Source of the DNA: a virus
DNA length: 46,731 nt
IMG/VR virus record: IMGVR_UViG_3300043446_001394
Coordinates: 1 to 46,731 of that record
Strand: one strand, 5' to 3'
Positions 35,544-44,476 of this stretch are shown in pieces. Both the position numbers and the translations under genes were made by a program. The stretch's first letter is position 1, and each line of letters starts with the position of its first letter. The notes beneath the pieces were generated by a model, which was given only the letters and a program-made list of their open reading frames with translations, searched no databases and was not told where the DNA came from.

Positions 35544-36255
35544 TAACTGACATTGTATTGTATTTTTTGACTCTGTCAAACCACTTGCTTTCATATTCTG
35601 AAAGTTTTTTTTGATCCATTTTGAACTGCTGATATATTCCATCTTTAGTACAAATACAAATTAAACCCTGTTCTATATTTCCATAATTTTTTTTATGTGC
35701 AAGTGAATAAGCAGCTATTTGATAATAATAATCTTCTATATATTCTTCTCTTTTTGGTTTATTTGCTTGTTTAAAATCTATAATAGTATCCTTGCCATCA
35801 AAGTTACCCACAAGGTCCGTGGATCCTGCCCATTGGTCGTCATAAGCAAGGCTAACCTCATTTCCATATATAATCTTTAATGGTTCTAGGTTCTCTATAA
35901 TCTTATGGGCCATAATACGCGATTGAGCCCCTTTAGAGCCTAGGTTTAGGTATCCAATGCCATTCATATAGTTCTCAAGAACATAATGCATCTCCGTGCC
36001 TCTATTAGCGGCCTGTGTGGTTATAGCTTGAGCCTGTTGATAACCTACTCGTTCTCTCCAAGCATCTAATGAAGCTTGTTTCTCTTTTGAAGCTGTTTTT
36101 GACAATATAGTGGTAACGGATGGTACTTTCTTTTCCCCAACAAGATAGGTCCGTGGACCGTGGTCATCGTCTCTTGTGTATTTAGCGTATTGGTATTTAT
36201 CAACTTTTTTAAAGTCGGTGACAATAAAACTAGTATCTTGTCTAATAAGCTTCAT
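35536..36255 (-). CDS. PD-(D/E)XK exonuclease (RecB/MGME1-like)
   Basis: 239 aa. RGTEMHYVLENYM (H90), NEVSLAYDDQWAGSTDLVGN (E133, D147), TIIDFKQANK (D160, K162) and EDYYYQIAAYSLA (Y/Q helix) are the ordered motifs of RecB-family single-strand exonucleases (PDDEXK_1). It would trim or recombine phage DNA, or break down host DNA for nucleotides. An N-terminal VPSVTTILSKT motif is also typical. The gene is coupled to the AdoMetDC-like gene by an eight-base overlap. Confidence 0.85.
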   Translation of the reverse strand: MKLIRQDTSFIVTDFKKVDKYQYAKYTRDDDHGPRTYLVGEKKVPSVTTILSKTASKEKQASLDAWRERVGYQQAQAITTQAANRGTEMHYVLENYMNGIGYLNLGSKGAQSRIMAHKIIENLEPLKIIYGNEVSLAYDDQWAGSTDLVGNFDGKDTIIDFKQANKPKREEYIEDYYYQIAAYSLAHKKNYGNIEQGLICICTKDGIYQQFKMDQKKLSEYESKWFDRVKKYNTMSVNG

Positions 36256-36292
36256 ATCTCTTATTAGATTAATTATTTAAAATAATCAATTA

Positions 36293-36523
36293 TTATTTAA
36301 CGAATCTGAATGCTATAACTATAAGTGTAAGGATCAAGGCACCCATACCACCGATCATGGACCAAAGGATCTTGTCTACTTTCTTTTCTATTTTATAAAT
36401 AGCACAACTCATATGTTTTAAGTGATTGTTTTTAATTATAGAGATATCTTTTTTTAAGTTATCTACTCTGTGATATAAATCTACCATATGATCTTCTAAT
36501 CTCGATTTTATAATTTTTTTCAT
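36293..36523 (-). CDS. Small coiled-coil membrane protein (76 aa)
   Basis: Residues 1-50 are basic and helical with heptad hydrophobics (VDLYHRVDNLKKDISIIKNN). Residues about 54-74 are a membrane span (MIGGMGALILTLIVIAF). Coiled coil plus a single C-terminal anchor is the plan of XhlA-like lysis accessory proteins, so a role in lysis is possible. ATGA overlap with the 804-aa gene. Confidence 0.55.
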   Translation of the reverse strand: MKKIIKSRLEDHMVDLYHRVDNLKKDISIIKNNHLKHMSCAIYKIEKKVDKILWSMIGGMGALILTLIVIAFRFVK

Positions 36524-38934
36524 AATCTACCAAACAGATTAGTATACTCTTGAATACGTTCTTGAGGAATATTAGTAATTTTACCACTAGTTCCAGAAGT
36601 AACTTGAGTTTGTATTGGTTTTAAATTAGCGGTTGATTTAACTGGTTGTGCTGCAGCTTGTGTTGCTTTTTGTTCAGTTATTGCTTTAGATATATTTTGA
36701 CCCGCTTGATTCTTTTCAGAATTACCAGCAGATCTTTTAATCATTTCTAAATATTGATTAGATAACTGCGCTGTATCATTATCACTGTTACCAGCAATAA
36801 GACCCATCTTTCCAAGATGTTCTGCTACCCCATCTAATCCTTTGTTACCTGCAATCTTTGTTCCTGATGCAATCCATTCTAAAAATTTTGGATTAGACAT
36901 AACTTTTAAAGCTGCAGCTCCACCGTAACCAAATATTGGAATACCTAATAAGAACATAGGATCACCTGTTCCAGCAGCTAATCCAGCTCCTGCTCCTACC
37001 ACAAGTCCTGTTCCAGCAGTTCCTTTAGTAACTGTTGAAGCTAAATCTTTAAATGGGTTTTGTTGTTCAATGTAAGTTGCAATTCTATTAATTTCTTTTA
37101 ATGAATTATTTAAAGTTTTATAACCTTTACCATTACCACCAAATAATGCTTTTTTAGCAGAATCTTCCATAGCACCATAGTTATCTAAAAATACTCTTGT
37201 ATTAAAAGTATTAGTTCTACCTAATGCTGCAAGTTCTCCTTTAACAGGTGCTGATCCTAACCTATCAATAACAGTTGCTACTAAAACTTTATATTCATCA
37301 GGAGTTAATGCTTTTTGTAATGCACTAATTTGAGAAGCTCCTGTTTTTGATTTATTAATTAAACTATTAACTAATCCATCTACATCTGCTTTTTTAGCAA
37401 TAGGTTCTAAAAAATCGTCTATTAATTTTAAATTAGTTTGATACCAAGAATCTGTTTTTTTCATTAAAGTTAAGGCTCGTTTATCAGGAAGATTACCTAC
37501 AGCATTTTGAATATCTCTTGATAGTTCTCCATATAATTTTTTATAAGTAGCTCTTGGAAGTGGGTCTATAAGAACTGGGTTACCTAATTTTTTACCTATC
37601 TCTGTTCTAAGAATTCTAGCTTTTGCATAATTAATAGTTCCTTCTTCTCCAGCATCTTTAGCTAAAGCAGCATACATTTTAGATAATTTTGGATCATTTA
37701 AAACTTTATTTAAATTAGGAAAAGAAGCATCTCCAACTTCTTTTTTTAAAAAGCCAAGGGTATTATTTAAACTAACAGGTGTATTTTTACCAATGATATC
37801 ATCTAAAGCACCGTATTTAACTGTTGCTTGATCTCTAAATCTTTCAAAGAATCCAGATCTATTAGTTATACCATATTCAGTATCTCCTAAAGGTAATTTT
37901 CCTGGACCTCTTTCTTTTATTAATCCACGTTGTACTATTTTAGATGTAACATCTCCTGGAATTTCTGTTGTTGGTATTTCTAAATTTTTAGTTACGATTT
38001 CACCAAATCTTTTACCTAAACTATTTTGTGCTGCCTCTGCATTTGATCTTAATATAGGAGCTGCAAATGGAACGTTAGCAAAAGTTGTTTCAAGAGTATC
38101 TACTACTTTATTATCTGTAACTTGTCCAAATGTAGGACGTGTGTCATATTTTTGAAATAAAGTTAATTTGTCTTTCATATTTAATTCAATACCTTTATCA
38201 ATTTTATCTGTTAAAGATAAAGAATCATAAGCTGCTTTTCCTTCTGCTTCTGGAATACCTAATTTTTCAGCAGCATTTTTATAAATTGCTTTTTCTGATC
38301 CACCTTTAAATAAATATTTAGTTGCACCTAATACTAATGGGGTTGCTGCTTGTGAAATTGATCCTAAAGCAAATTCTCCTAATCTTTCTTTTGCATGATC
38401 TGCTAAAGATCTATCAATTTCAGTTCCTGCCATTCTTCCAAGTTGTTCTATAAGCTCTGTACCTCCAGCTAATCCAGCTCCTGAAGCTGCAATAACTGCT
38501 GCTGGTCCACCAGGTGCTGCGGCAATACTTGCACCAAGAGATCCAGCAATACCCGTTATATCTCTAGATACATCTATAATATCTTTAAAATTCTTTTTTG
38601 ATTTATCATCTAAAATATATTTTTTATCATTAGCATCTGTAACAATAAAATTAGTTGGATCATATTCATCTTGTTTTACATCTTTAAAGAATTTTTTTAA
38701 TGTTAAAAATTTAGAATCTAAATTTGGAGCAGCCGATACAGCAAATCTTATTTTAGCATCTACTTCTGGTAATTTGTAATATCCTGTTGCTGGATCAATA
38801 TCGCTTTCAGCAACACCTGAAGGTGTTTTAGCATAAGTTGCTTTTATATCTTTTATAAAATCAAACTCTTCTTTACTGATTTGATCTCCAGCTATTTCAA
38901 CATTTAAGCCTTCGACATTAATAACTTTACCCAT
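36520..38934 (-). CDS. Large ejection/internal virion protein (804 aa)
   Basis: Ala/Gly-rich hydrophobic stretches near residues 125-160 (SLGASIAAAPGGPAAVIAAS) and about 640-690 (TGLVVGAGAGLAAGTGDPMF) could cross a membrane. The rest is long, helical and charged, typical of podovirus ejection proteins carried in the capsid and injected with DNA. It lies first in a run of virion genes (345, 289 and 152 aa) joined by one-base overlaps. No transglycosylase motif was seen. The role is inferred from size, composition and order. Confidence 0.65.
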   Translation of the reverse strand: MGKVINVEGLNVEIAGDQISKEEFDFIKDIKATYAKTPSGVAESDIDPATGYYKLPEVDAKIRFAVSAAPNLDSKFLTLKKFFKDVKQDEYDPTNFIVTDANDKKYILDDKSKKNFKDIIDVSRDITGIAGSLGASIAAAPGGPAAVIAASGAGLAGGTELIEQLGRMAGTEIDRSLADHAKERLGEFALGSISQAATPLVLGATKYLFKGGSEKAIYKNAAEKLGIPEAEGKAAYDSLSLTDKIDKGIELNMKDKLTLFQKYDTRPTFGQVTDNKVVDTLETTFANVPFAAPILRSNAEAAQNSLGKRFGEIVTKNLEIPTTEIPGDVTSKIVQRGLIKERGPGKLPLGDTEYGITNRSGFFERFRDQATVKYGALDDIIGKNTPVSLNNTLGFLKKEVGDASFPNLNKVLNDPKLSKMYAALAKDAGEEGTINYAKARILRTEIGKKLGNPVLIDPLPRATYKKLYGELSRDIQNAVGNLPDKRALTLMKKTDSWYQTNLKLIDDFLEPIAKKADVDGLVNSLINKSKTGASQISALQKALTPDEYKVLVATVIDRLGSAPVKGELAALGRTNTFNTRVFLDNYGAMEDSAKKALFGGNGKGYKTLNNSLKEINRIATYIEQQNPFKDLASTVTKGTAGTGLVVGAGAGLAAGTGDPMFLLGIPIFGYGGAAALKVMSNPKFLEWIASGTKIAGNKGLDGVAEHLGKMGLIAGNSDNDTAQLSNQYLEMIKRSAGNSEKNQAGQNISKAITEQKATQAAAQPVKSTANLKPIQTQVTSGTSGKITNIPQERIQEYTNLFGRL

Positions 38935-39971
38935 TATTTTTTAATGGTTGATGATTTTTTAGGTTTCCAAACACCTATCTTAGGATCTAAAGCGTGTGGC
39001 ACACCTCCATAAAATTTAATTTTTTCTCCATCAATAGTTAATACATCTGGATCTTCTTTAATTGGAATACCTGCTGCAGCAACTTGTCCTTTAATATAAC
39101 CAGGAGATTCAAAGAAAGTTAAACCACCTTGTTCAATAAATGCTTTTGCACCTTTTGGATCAATTCTATTAATTAAATTAACTTTATCAGATTCTATACC
39201 TCTTCTTAATGATCTAACTTGTTCTAATAAAGCAGCTTGATCCATTGCTGTAGTTCCACCAGCCATACCTTCTATATATCTATTAAATTCAGAATCTGTA
39301 ACTGCAGCTCCTGATTGATCTTTTAATCTAAGATTAATTAAATTTTGAAATTTTGCTCTTAATATTTTTCCTTCAGTACTAGGAAAAGGATTTCTTCCAC
39401 CTAAAGGACCAATACCTGGTAAATCTCCACCTTCTCCTTTTTGTGCAAGACTTTGTAAATATTCTTCTAAATCTCTTAAAGCAGAATCTGTTGATCTAAT
39501 ATTATATTTTTCTAATTGAGTATTAATTTCTTTATTTGAATCACTTACTTTAAATACTTCTTTAGCAACACCTGTTACAGCACCATCTTCAACATTTAAT
39601 AAAATTTCATCTGATGGATTATAACCAAGACTTGTTTTTTCAGCTTCTGTTGCTCTTTTAATTCCTTTTGTAGTTGTTTTCTTTTTAGTTTCAAGTTCAG
39701 CAATTTTTAAACCAATAGCTGGTATTTGTGCTACACCTTCACCAACACTTTTAAATAAAGAACTTAATTGAGATTCTCCTGGTCTTGTAGTTCCTTGTAA
39801 AAGACTAGCAGCCACTGGTGCTAGTAAATAACCTAATTTTTCGTTTTCACTAATTACTTCTCCACCTTCAGCAAGTTTTAAAGTAGCAATACCACCTTCA
39901 CTAACTTTTCTAGGTTTAATTTCTTCAACATATTTCTCACGAAATAATTTTCTTGATAAAACTGGATCCAT
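38934..39971 (-). CDS. Virion/ejection protein (345 aa)
   Basis: An early segment VSEGGIATLKLAEGGEVISE shows the GG-(V/I) tag type seen in other structural proteins of this phage. A hydrophobic LGYLLAPVAASLLQG follows, then Lys/Glu-rich helices. No known enzymatic motif. One-base overlap on both sides. It is a probable internal head protein on the same mRNA as the 804-aa and 289-aa proteins. Confidence 0.6.
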   Translation of the reverse strand: MDPVLSRKLFREKYVEEIKPRKVSEGGIATLKLAEGGEVISENEKLGYLLAPVAASLLQGTTRPGESQLSSLFKSVGEGVAQIPAIGLKIAELETKKKTTTKGIKRATEAEKTSLGYNPSDEILLNVEDGAVTGVAKEVFKVSDSNKEINTQLEKYNIRSTDSALRDLEEYLQSLAQKGEGGDLPGIGPLGGRNPFPSTEGKILRAKFQNLINLRLKDQSGAAVTDSEFNRYIEGMAGGTTAMDQAALLEQVRSLRRGIESDKVNLINRIDPKGAKAFIEQGGLTFFESPGYIKGQVAAAGIPIKEDPDVLTIDGEKIKFYGGVPHALDPKIGVWKPKKSSTIKK

Positions 39972-40840
39972 TATTTTTTAGCAATGTTATAAGCCGCATA
40001 TGCACCTAGACCAGCACCTGCTGCTTGAGCTAATGGATTAGCTCCTGGAGCTGTAGTAGCTGTTATAGAACTTTGCGTAGTTGGTAAATTAGTCATTATA
40101 TTTTTCAAGAATTCAACTCGTTGATATGGTTCATAAGCTTGTTGCAATTGAGTTTGTCTTTGTGCTTCTAAAGCCTGTTGACCTAATTGTTGTTGGATTC
40201 CTCCTGCTTGTAATAAACTTTGTATATCACCTTGTTGCATAGCTTGTTGTTGTGCTCCTGCTCCAAGGAGTGCTTGACCAGCACTTAATCCTGTTTGTGC
40301 TTGTAGTTGTTGTTGATTTTGTGCAGCTTGTAATGCTTGACCAAAACCTTGTTGTTGTGCTTGTCCGATTTGTCCAAGTGTTGCTCTTTGTAATTCTGCT
40401 CTTTGTACACCTTCTCTACCACCACCAAATGCACCTGATTGAACCGCTTGTGCAGATAATTCATTTTGTTTTTGTTGTGCTTGTCTATTAATTTCATCTA
40501 ATACGTATGATTGATATGGATTATAAAATTGAGAAATATTTGGTCCAGCATAAGCAGAACCTAATCCAGCTTGTAAACTTTGAATACCTTGTCCAACTGC
40601 TTGTTGTCCTACACCTGTTGTAGCAGCTTGTCCAAATCCTTGTTGTTGTAATGCACTCGGTGCAGCAACTTGTACTGATGGTAATGAAATTGGTTGTTGT
40701 GCTAATTGTACAGCTTGATCATATAAAGCAAGTTTACGTGCTTCTACTTCTGGTGCTTCTCTAGCGATTTGAACTTGTGTTCCAGATGTAGCGCCACCGC
40801 CACCTCCACTGCCTCCACCTCCTCCAAATATACCACCCAT
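39971..40840 (-). CDS. Gln/Ala-rich DNA-ejection-type protein (289 aa)
   Basis: It starts with a Gly repeat (MGGIFGGGGGSGGGGGATSG). A Gln-rich helical body follows (QQQGFGQALQAAQNQQQLQA) with the conserved FYNPYQSYVLDEINRQAQQK and GAFGGGREGVQRAELQRATL. The C-terminus is PYQRVEFLKNIMTNLPTTQS and an Ala/Gly tail (GAGLGAYAAYNIAKK). This combination is typical of internal head/ejection proteins of marine podoviruses. Low-complexity Gln coding explains the antisense open frames here. Confidence 0.75.
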   Translation of the reverse strand: MGGIFGGGGGSGGGGGATSGTQVQIAREAPEVEARKLALYDQAVQLAQQPISLPSVQVAAPSALQQQGFGQAATTGVGQQAVGQGIQSLQAGLGSAYAGPNISQFYNPYQSYVLDEINRQAQQKQNELSAQAVQSGAFGGGREGVQRAELQRATLGQIGQAQQQGFGQALQAAQNQQQLQAQTGLSAGQALLGAGAQQQAMQQGDIQSLLQAGGIQQQLGQQALEAQRQTQLQQAYEPYQRVEFLKNIMTNLPTTQSSITATTAPGANPLAQAAGAGLGAYAAYNIAKK

Positions 40841-41298
40841 TAAAATAACTCCTTTTGTAACTCTACGTGTTTAACTTTCCATCCATATTTTTTTACCACT
40901 TTACTCCAACCTGGTCTAGCTAACATACATAGTCTTTTACAATCATTTTGTACTGCAAAGTGTTCAATCATAGATGCCATATCATCTTGCCATAATTCTC
41001 TTTTTTCTCCAGTTAAAATAATACCTTCTAACTGTCTTAAATTAGGCTGGTCCGTGATCCGTGTAACGAGACAACCGAATACTTTCTGTTTAAGCCCGTC
41101 ATCAGAACCAAATACCACAAATAATTGCATACTACCCTCTATTAAATATTCTTTAATATGATGGGCGTTAGCATATCCTCCTGAATACTTTAAAGCCTCG
41201 GCAATCATAAAATTAACCAATGGCCAAAATCTTTCTACATCCGTATTATGAATGTGAAGGACGTCTACTCGTTTTTCAATTAGTTTTTCTGCTTGCAT
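40840..41298 (-). CDS. GNAT-like virion-associated protein (T7 gp13-like position)
   Basis: 152 aa. It has the acetyltransferase-like strand order with LFVVFGSDDGLKQKVFGCLV (beta 3-4) and IEHFAVQNDCKRLCMLARPG plus KKYGWKVKHVELQKEL (C-terminal strands). A clear acetyl-CoA P-loop (Q/R-x-x-G-x-G/A) is not visible. In T7-like phages a GNAT-like protein of this size is encoded beside the internal core proteins and aids morphogenesis. The location here is the same. Enzymatic activity doubtful. Confidence 0.65.
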   Translation of the reverse strand: MQAEKLIEKRVDVLHIHNTDVERFWPLVNFMIAEALKYSGGYANAHHIKEYLIEGSMQLFVVFGSDDGLKQKVFGCLVTRITDQPNLRQLEGIILTGEKRELWQDDMASMIEHFAVQNDCKRLCMLARPGWSKVVKKYGWKVKHVELQKELF

Positions 41299-42313
41299 CT
41301 AATAAATCAAATATTCTTTTAAATTTGTCTTGTTGATCATAGAAGTAAGCAGCACCTAATTTTCTCATCTCTCTCATATTATTCGGTGATGCACCTGCCA
41401 TAATCCCAGCGCCTAAAACTGCATCAGAACGAGATACGAATTCTCCATCAGCTAATTGCGCTAAAATAGTATCTGTATCTTTATCGCCTGTACCTGATCC
41501 ATCTTCCACGTATCCTGAAGCTCTAACATAATTGTTTTCATCTTCTTCATCGTGTGTAATTTTTGATGGCATATAATTAATTCCACCAACTGCAAATTTT
41601 GGTAATGCATTTACAATACCACCTTTGTTAAAAGTATACATAGAATTTTGACCATAGTTATATGGACTAACTGCTGTATATCTTGGTTGAGTAATTGTTC
41701 CTAAACCTTTTAATTTTTCTGATTCAGTTGCGTAAGCTTTTGTATAATCTTCACTTGTAAATGGTGGTTTTGGTTCTTCTGGTTCTTTAGCAAAAGCTGC
41801 TCCTATAACTGGAACCGCAACGCTACCAGCAAGAAATTTTTCTCCAGCTCCTAGTGATTGCCAACCTGTTGCAGGTACTGCTGCTTGTGCAGGTACTGCT
41901 GCTTGATATGCTCTTTCTGGTTGTAATACTTGTCCAGTTGTTTTATCAATAATTGCTTCTCTATAAGTTTGTTCTGGAACTCCTGCTACTGCTGGTGTTC
42001 CTGGTGTTCCGTATAAACTTTTAATACCTTCTCCAGCATATGTTTTGCCAAGTTGTCCTAAAAAATCTCCACCCCCACCTATATAACTTCCTTCAGCACC
42101 AAACCCTGGTACTAAACTTCCTATACCTTCGCTAGAACCGAAAGCTTGAAATAGATTACTTCCGCCAGGTCCCATACCTTGACCAACTCCTCCCATACCA
42201 GCTAGCTGAACTCCTCCAGCTGCTAATAATGCATCTCTAAATGATCTACCTGTAGATTTACCTCTTAATTTTTGTACGCCAAATACGGCTAATGCGACTG
42301 TGAATGGATCCAT
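41276..42313 (-). CDS. Structural protein with DGEFV motif (345 aa)
   Basis: A Gly/Ala-rich N-terminal half (AGGVQLAGMGGVGQGMGPGG) contains a repeated AVPAQAAVPAT piece. The C-terminal half has FNKGGIVNALPKFAVGGINY, then LAQLADGEFVSRSDAVLGAG and SPNNMREMRKLGAAYFYDQQ. The L-A-D-G-E-F-V...A.V.GAG...GA..M/Y block is a repeated feature of virion proteins in marine phages and tape-measure-like tails. The gene overlaps the GNAT-like gene by 23 bases. Probably an internal virion protein. Confidence 0.65.
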   Translation of the reverse strand: MDPFTVALAVFGVQKLRGKSTGRSFRDALLAAGGVQLAGMGGVGQGMGPGGSNLFQAFGSSEGIGSLVPGFGAEGSYIGGGGDFLGQLGKTYAGEGIKSLYGTPGTPAVAGVPEQTYREAIIDKTTGQVLQPERAYQAAVPAQAAVPATGWQSLGAGEKFLAGSVAVPVIGAAFAKEPEEPKPPFTSEDYTKAYATESEKLKGLGTITQPRYTAVSPYNYGQNSMYTFNKGGIVNALPKFAVGGINYMPSKITHDEEDENNYVRASGYVEDGSGTGDKDTDTILAQLADGEFVSRSDAVLGAGIMAGASPNNMREMRKLGAAYFYDQQDKFKRIFDLLDASRKTN

Positions 42314-42373
42314 ATTTTTAATTTAGTTAACTAAACGTTATTATAACTAATTAATGAAATATGTACAATATCC
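42314..42373. other. 60-bp gap between virion and glycosyltransferase genes
   Basis: AT-rich, with TTAGTTAACTAAACGTTA near 42323-42340, a short dyad. It may hold the promoter of the ejection unit on the minus strand. No -35/-10 pair could be fixed. Confidence 0.3.
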
Positions 42374-43201
42374 CTACTCTTTATCTGATTTTTCTAAGTC
42401 TTTAGGGTCTATGTCACTATTGATAGAAGTACCTAATACTTCAGCTTTATCTTTAGAAACTATGAATTCATCAATAAGCCTACCAGTATACCCGAATTCT
42501 CCATAATGCGATATATACTCATCAACTAAAGCATACATCTTAATACCCGCATGTTTAGCTAATTTACAGAAATAGAAATCTTCTCCTGTATAAGTTTTTT
42601 CATTTGGATCCCAATAAGTATCAAAAAAGTTATACATGTGTTCTCTTTCAACTAATTTACCGTCTATTAAAGTATGTTGTTTGATTGTAAATTCTGGGTA
42701 TTCTTTTATTAATTTTTCAATAGCTTCTCTTTTAATTAACATAAACCCAGCGGGACCTCTTTCAACTTCTATAAATCCATTTTCCATTTTAATGTCTCTA
42801 GGATCTGTAATAGCCATTGTATATTGATTACCTAATAACATTGGATCTAATGTAGAACCATTTTGAATTTTCTTTTTAATTTTTTGAAAGTCCATAGATT
42901 TAATTGGATATGGAACCATGCATATATCTTTGTCGTAGTTTAACATTTTTTCAAACATCTTAAATGAATATGCAATATCAGAATCTACAAATAATAAATG
43001 TGTACATTGAGAGTTTAAAAAAGCAGCAACACATAATTGTCTTCCTTGTGTAACTAAACTACTTTTCATTACTTGAAACATTACAGGTATTTTTCTAACA
43101 TAACATTCTTTTTGAAACTCTAAGGATGCTTTAAAATAATGAATTGAGACGTCTGAATGAACTGGTGTTCCTACAAATAATTTAATTTTATTTAATGCCA
43201 T
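42374..43201 (-). CDS. Glycosyltransferase, GT-A fold (family 2/ANP1-like)
   Basis: 275 aa. LFVGTPVHSDVSIHYFKAS begins the nucleotide-binding domain. LLFVDSDIAY is the D-x-D metal site (D73/D75). GPAGFMLIKREAIEKL and YTGEDFYFCKLAKHAGIKMY contain the acceptor loop and catalytic E-D. It would transfer sugar from a nucleotide sugar to a virion or cell-surface acceptor. Placement among virion genes favours virion glycosylation, an inference. Overlaps the next glycosyltransferase by 14 bases. Confidence 0.75.
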   Translation of the reverse strand: MALNKIKLFVGTPVHSDVSIHYFKASLEFQKECYVRKIPVMFQVMKSSLVTQGRQLCVAAFLNSQCTHLLFVDSDIAYSFKMFEKMLNYDKDICMVPYPIKSMDFQKIKKKIQNGSTLDPMLLGNQYTMAITDPRDIKMENGFIEVERGPAGFMLIKREAIEKLIKEYPEFTIKQHTLIDGKLVEREHMYNFFDTYWDPNEKTYTGEDFYFCKLAKHAGIKMYALVDEYISHYGEFGYTGRLIDEFIVSKDKAEVLGTSINSDIDPKDLEKSDKE

Positions 43202-44105
43202 TTAAAAAATTCTCCCAATACCCTTTAATAATGTTCCAATGATAAAATTGTTTATAATATTGCATTTGAAATTTTAATTTATCTTCTTCTATATTATTTA
43301 ATACATCAGGTAAAGTATTTATTACATATGCAAATTGATTGGCTAAATTAGTTTTATCTTTTAAATAAGGTACATAAATTGGAAAGTCTGCGCAGGTCTC
43401 ATATAAAGCACCGAGGTCCGTGGTCACTGCTACGAGTCCACAGGCTAACGCTTCAATAGCCGCGATACAGGATGTTTCTTCCCAAGTATTAGGATAAACA
43501 AATACATCATAAGTATGAAGTGTTTTTATTAATTTATCATGAGGACAATAACCTTTATAGTTAACGTTTTTTAATTTTCTAGCTTTATCGTATAAAGGTT
43601 TATATTGATCATCTGCTTCTTTTTTAAATTGATCTCCATATATCTGTGTACTTGAATATACATCAAGTTCTATTTTATCAGATTTAACTAATTCCATAGC
43701 GGATAACAAAACATCTAATCCTCGCCATGGAGTTGAAGTATAAACTAATTTTATTTTATCTTTACGTTTAAAGTTTTTCTTTAATATTAAATCATCTGTA
43801 AACCCATTTTTAATAACCATAGATTGCTCTGTTGGGATATCAAAGAAGTATCTATATTTTTCATAGACCCAATGAGAATTAAATATATACCAATCATATT
43901 TGCCGTGATTTAATTTATTTTTAAACCAAGGATAAAGATTAGGTTGATCATAACTATTTTGAATCCATAAAACATTTGTTTTATCAATAACAACTGGACT
44001 TCTTTCTGGAATAGATAATTCTAGTTTAATTTTATCTAAAAGATCTTTTGATACGTATTTATATAAATACGCTAATTGTATTTCAGTTCCACCAAACGGT
44101 TGCAT
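43188..44105 (-). CDS. Glycosyltransferase, GT-B fold (family 4)
   Basis: 305 aa. FGGTEIQLAYLYKYVS at the N-terminus is the glycine loop of GT4 enzymes. KLVYTSTPWRGLDVLLSAME starts the donor-binding half. VFVYPNTWEETSCIAAIEAL with ACGLVAVTTDLGALYE holds the E-x7-E motif (E in WEETS and E in IEALACG). The family makes glycans from NDP-sugars. It is paired with the GT-A enzyme by overlap, so the two probably build one glycan. The start shares one base with the preceding stop. Confidence 0.8.
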   Translation of the reverse strand: MQPFGGTEIQLAYLYKYVSKDLLDKIKLELSIPERSPVVIDKTNVLWIQNSYDQPNLYPWFKNKLNHGKYDWYIFNSHWVYEKYRYFFDIPTEQSMVIKNGFTDDLILKKNFKRKDKIKLVYTSTPWRGLDVLLSAMELVKSDKIELDVYSSTQIYGDQFKKEADDQYKPLYDKARKLKNVNYKGYCPHDKLIKTLHTYDVFVYPNTWEETSCIAAIEALACGLVAVTTDLGALYETCADFPIYVPYLKDKTNLANQFAYVINTLPDVLNNIEEDKLKFQMQYYKQFYHWNIIKGYWENFLNGIK

Positions 44106-44326
44106 TACTTAGTCTTACCAAATACCTGTAATGATGCAACTGTTATTTTTAAATCTCTTTGTAAATGTTCTGCTTTTGTAGGTGTGTTAGGATCTGCTAC
44201 ATCTGCGTGAAATTCATCAATTGTTGCATATGTCTGTCCTGTAACTTTATTCTTAATTATTTCTTCTGCTTTTGCAGGAACAACAGGGACTTCTTCCCCA
44301 TCAATAATTATTGTTTTATTTGCCAT
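44105..44326 (-). CDS. Unknown small protein (73 aa)
   Basis: Begins MANKTIIIDGEEVPVVPAKA and contains VTGQTYATIDEFHADVADPN with TPTKAEHLQRDLKI. The strand-rich start and the G-x-x-Y-x-x-x-x-E-x-x-x-D-x-A-D-P piece are typical of short structural proteins in marine phages. Function unknown. Confidence 0.6.
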   Translation of the reverse strand: MANKTIIIDGEEVPVVPAKAEEIIKNKVTGQTYATIDEFHADVADPNTPTKAEHLQRDLKITVASLQVFGKTK

Positions 44327-44344
44327 AAAATTTAATATATACTA

Positions 44345-44476
44345 TTAACGTCTACCTTGTCCACGATACTCTTTACGATTATTTCGTTTATTAGGTTTTT
44401 TTGAATGTCTACCAGGCCTTTTTTTATTGGTATGTTTAATAAAAGTACCTGAACCCGATTGTACTTTTCTAGCCAT
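44345..44476 (-). CDS. Small Lys/Arg-rich conserved phage protein (43 aa)
   Basis: Begins MARKVQSGSGTFIKHTNKKR. The rest is PGRHSKKPNKRN...EYRGQGRR. The R-P-G-R-H-x-K...N-K...Y-x-G-Q-G-R signature is a short conserved protein of marine T7-like phages (from memory). Highly positive charge suggests nucleic-acid contact, perhaps packed with DNA. The start lies in the overlap with the 112-aa gene. Confidence 0.7.
   Translation of the reverse strand: MARKVQSGSGTFIKHTNKKRPGRHSKKPNKRNNRKEYRGQGRR

Noticed and set aside
35544-35642. N-terminal extension of the AdoMetDC-like protein by 33 residues
   Set aside because: This stretch lies in the exonuclease gene in another frame, with no ribosome site. 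The ATG at 35543, overlapping the exonuclease stop, fits the family's N-terminus better.
40252-40497. Valine/leucine-rich plus-strand frame and a minus alternate frame in the 289-aa gene
   Set aside because: They come from the Gln/Ala low-complexity coding (CAA/GCA) read in other frames, not from real genes.
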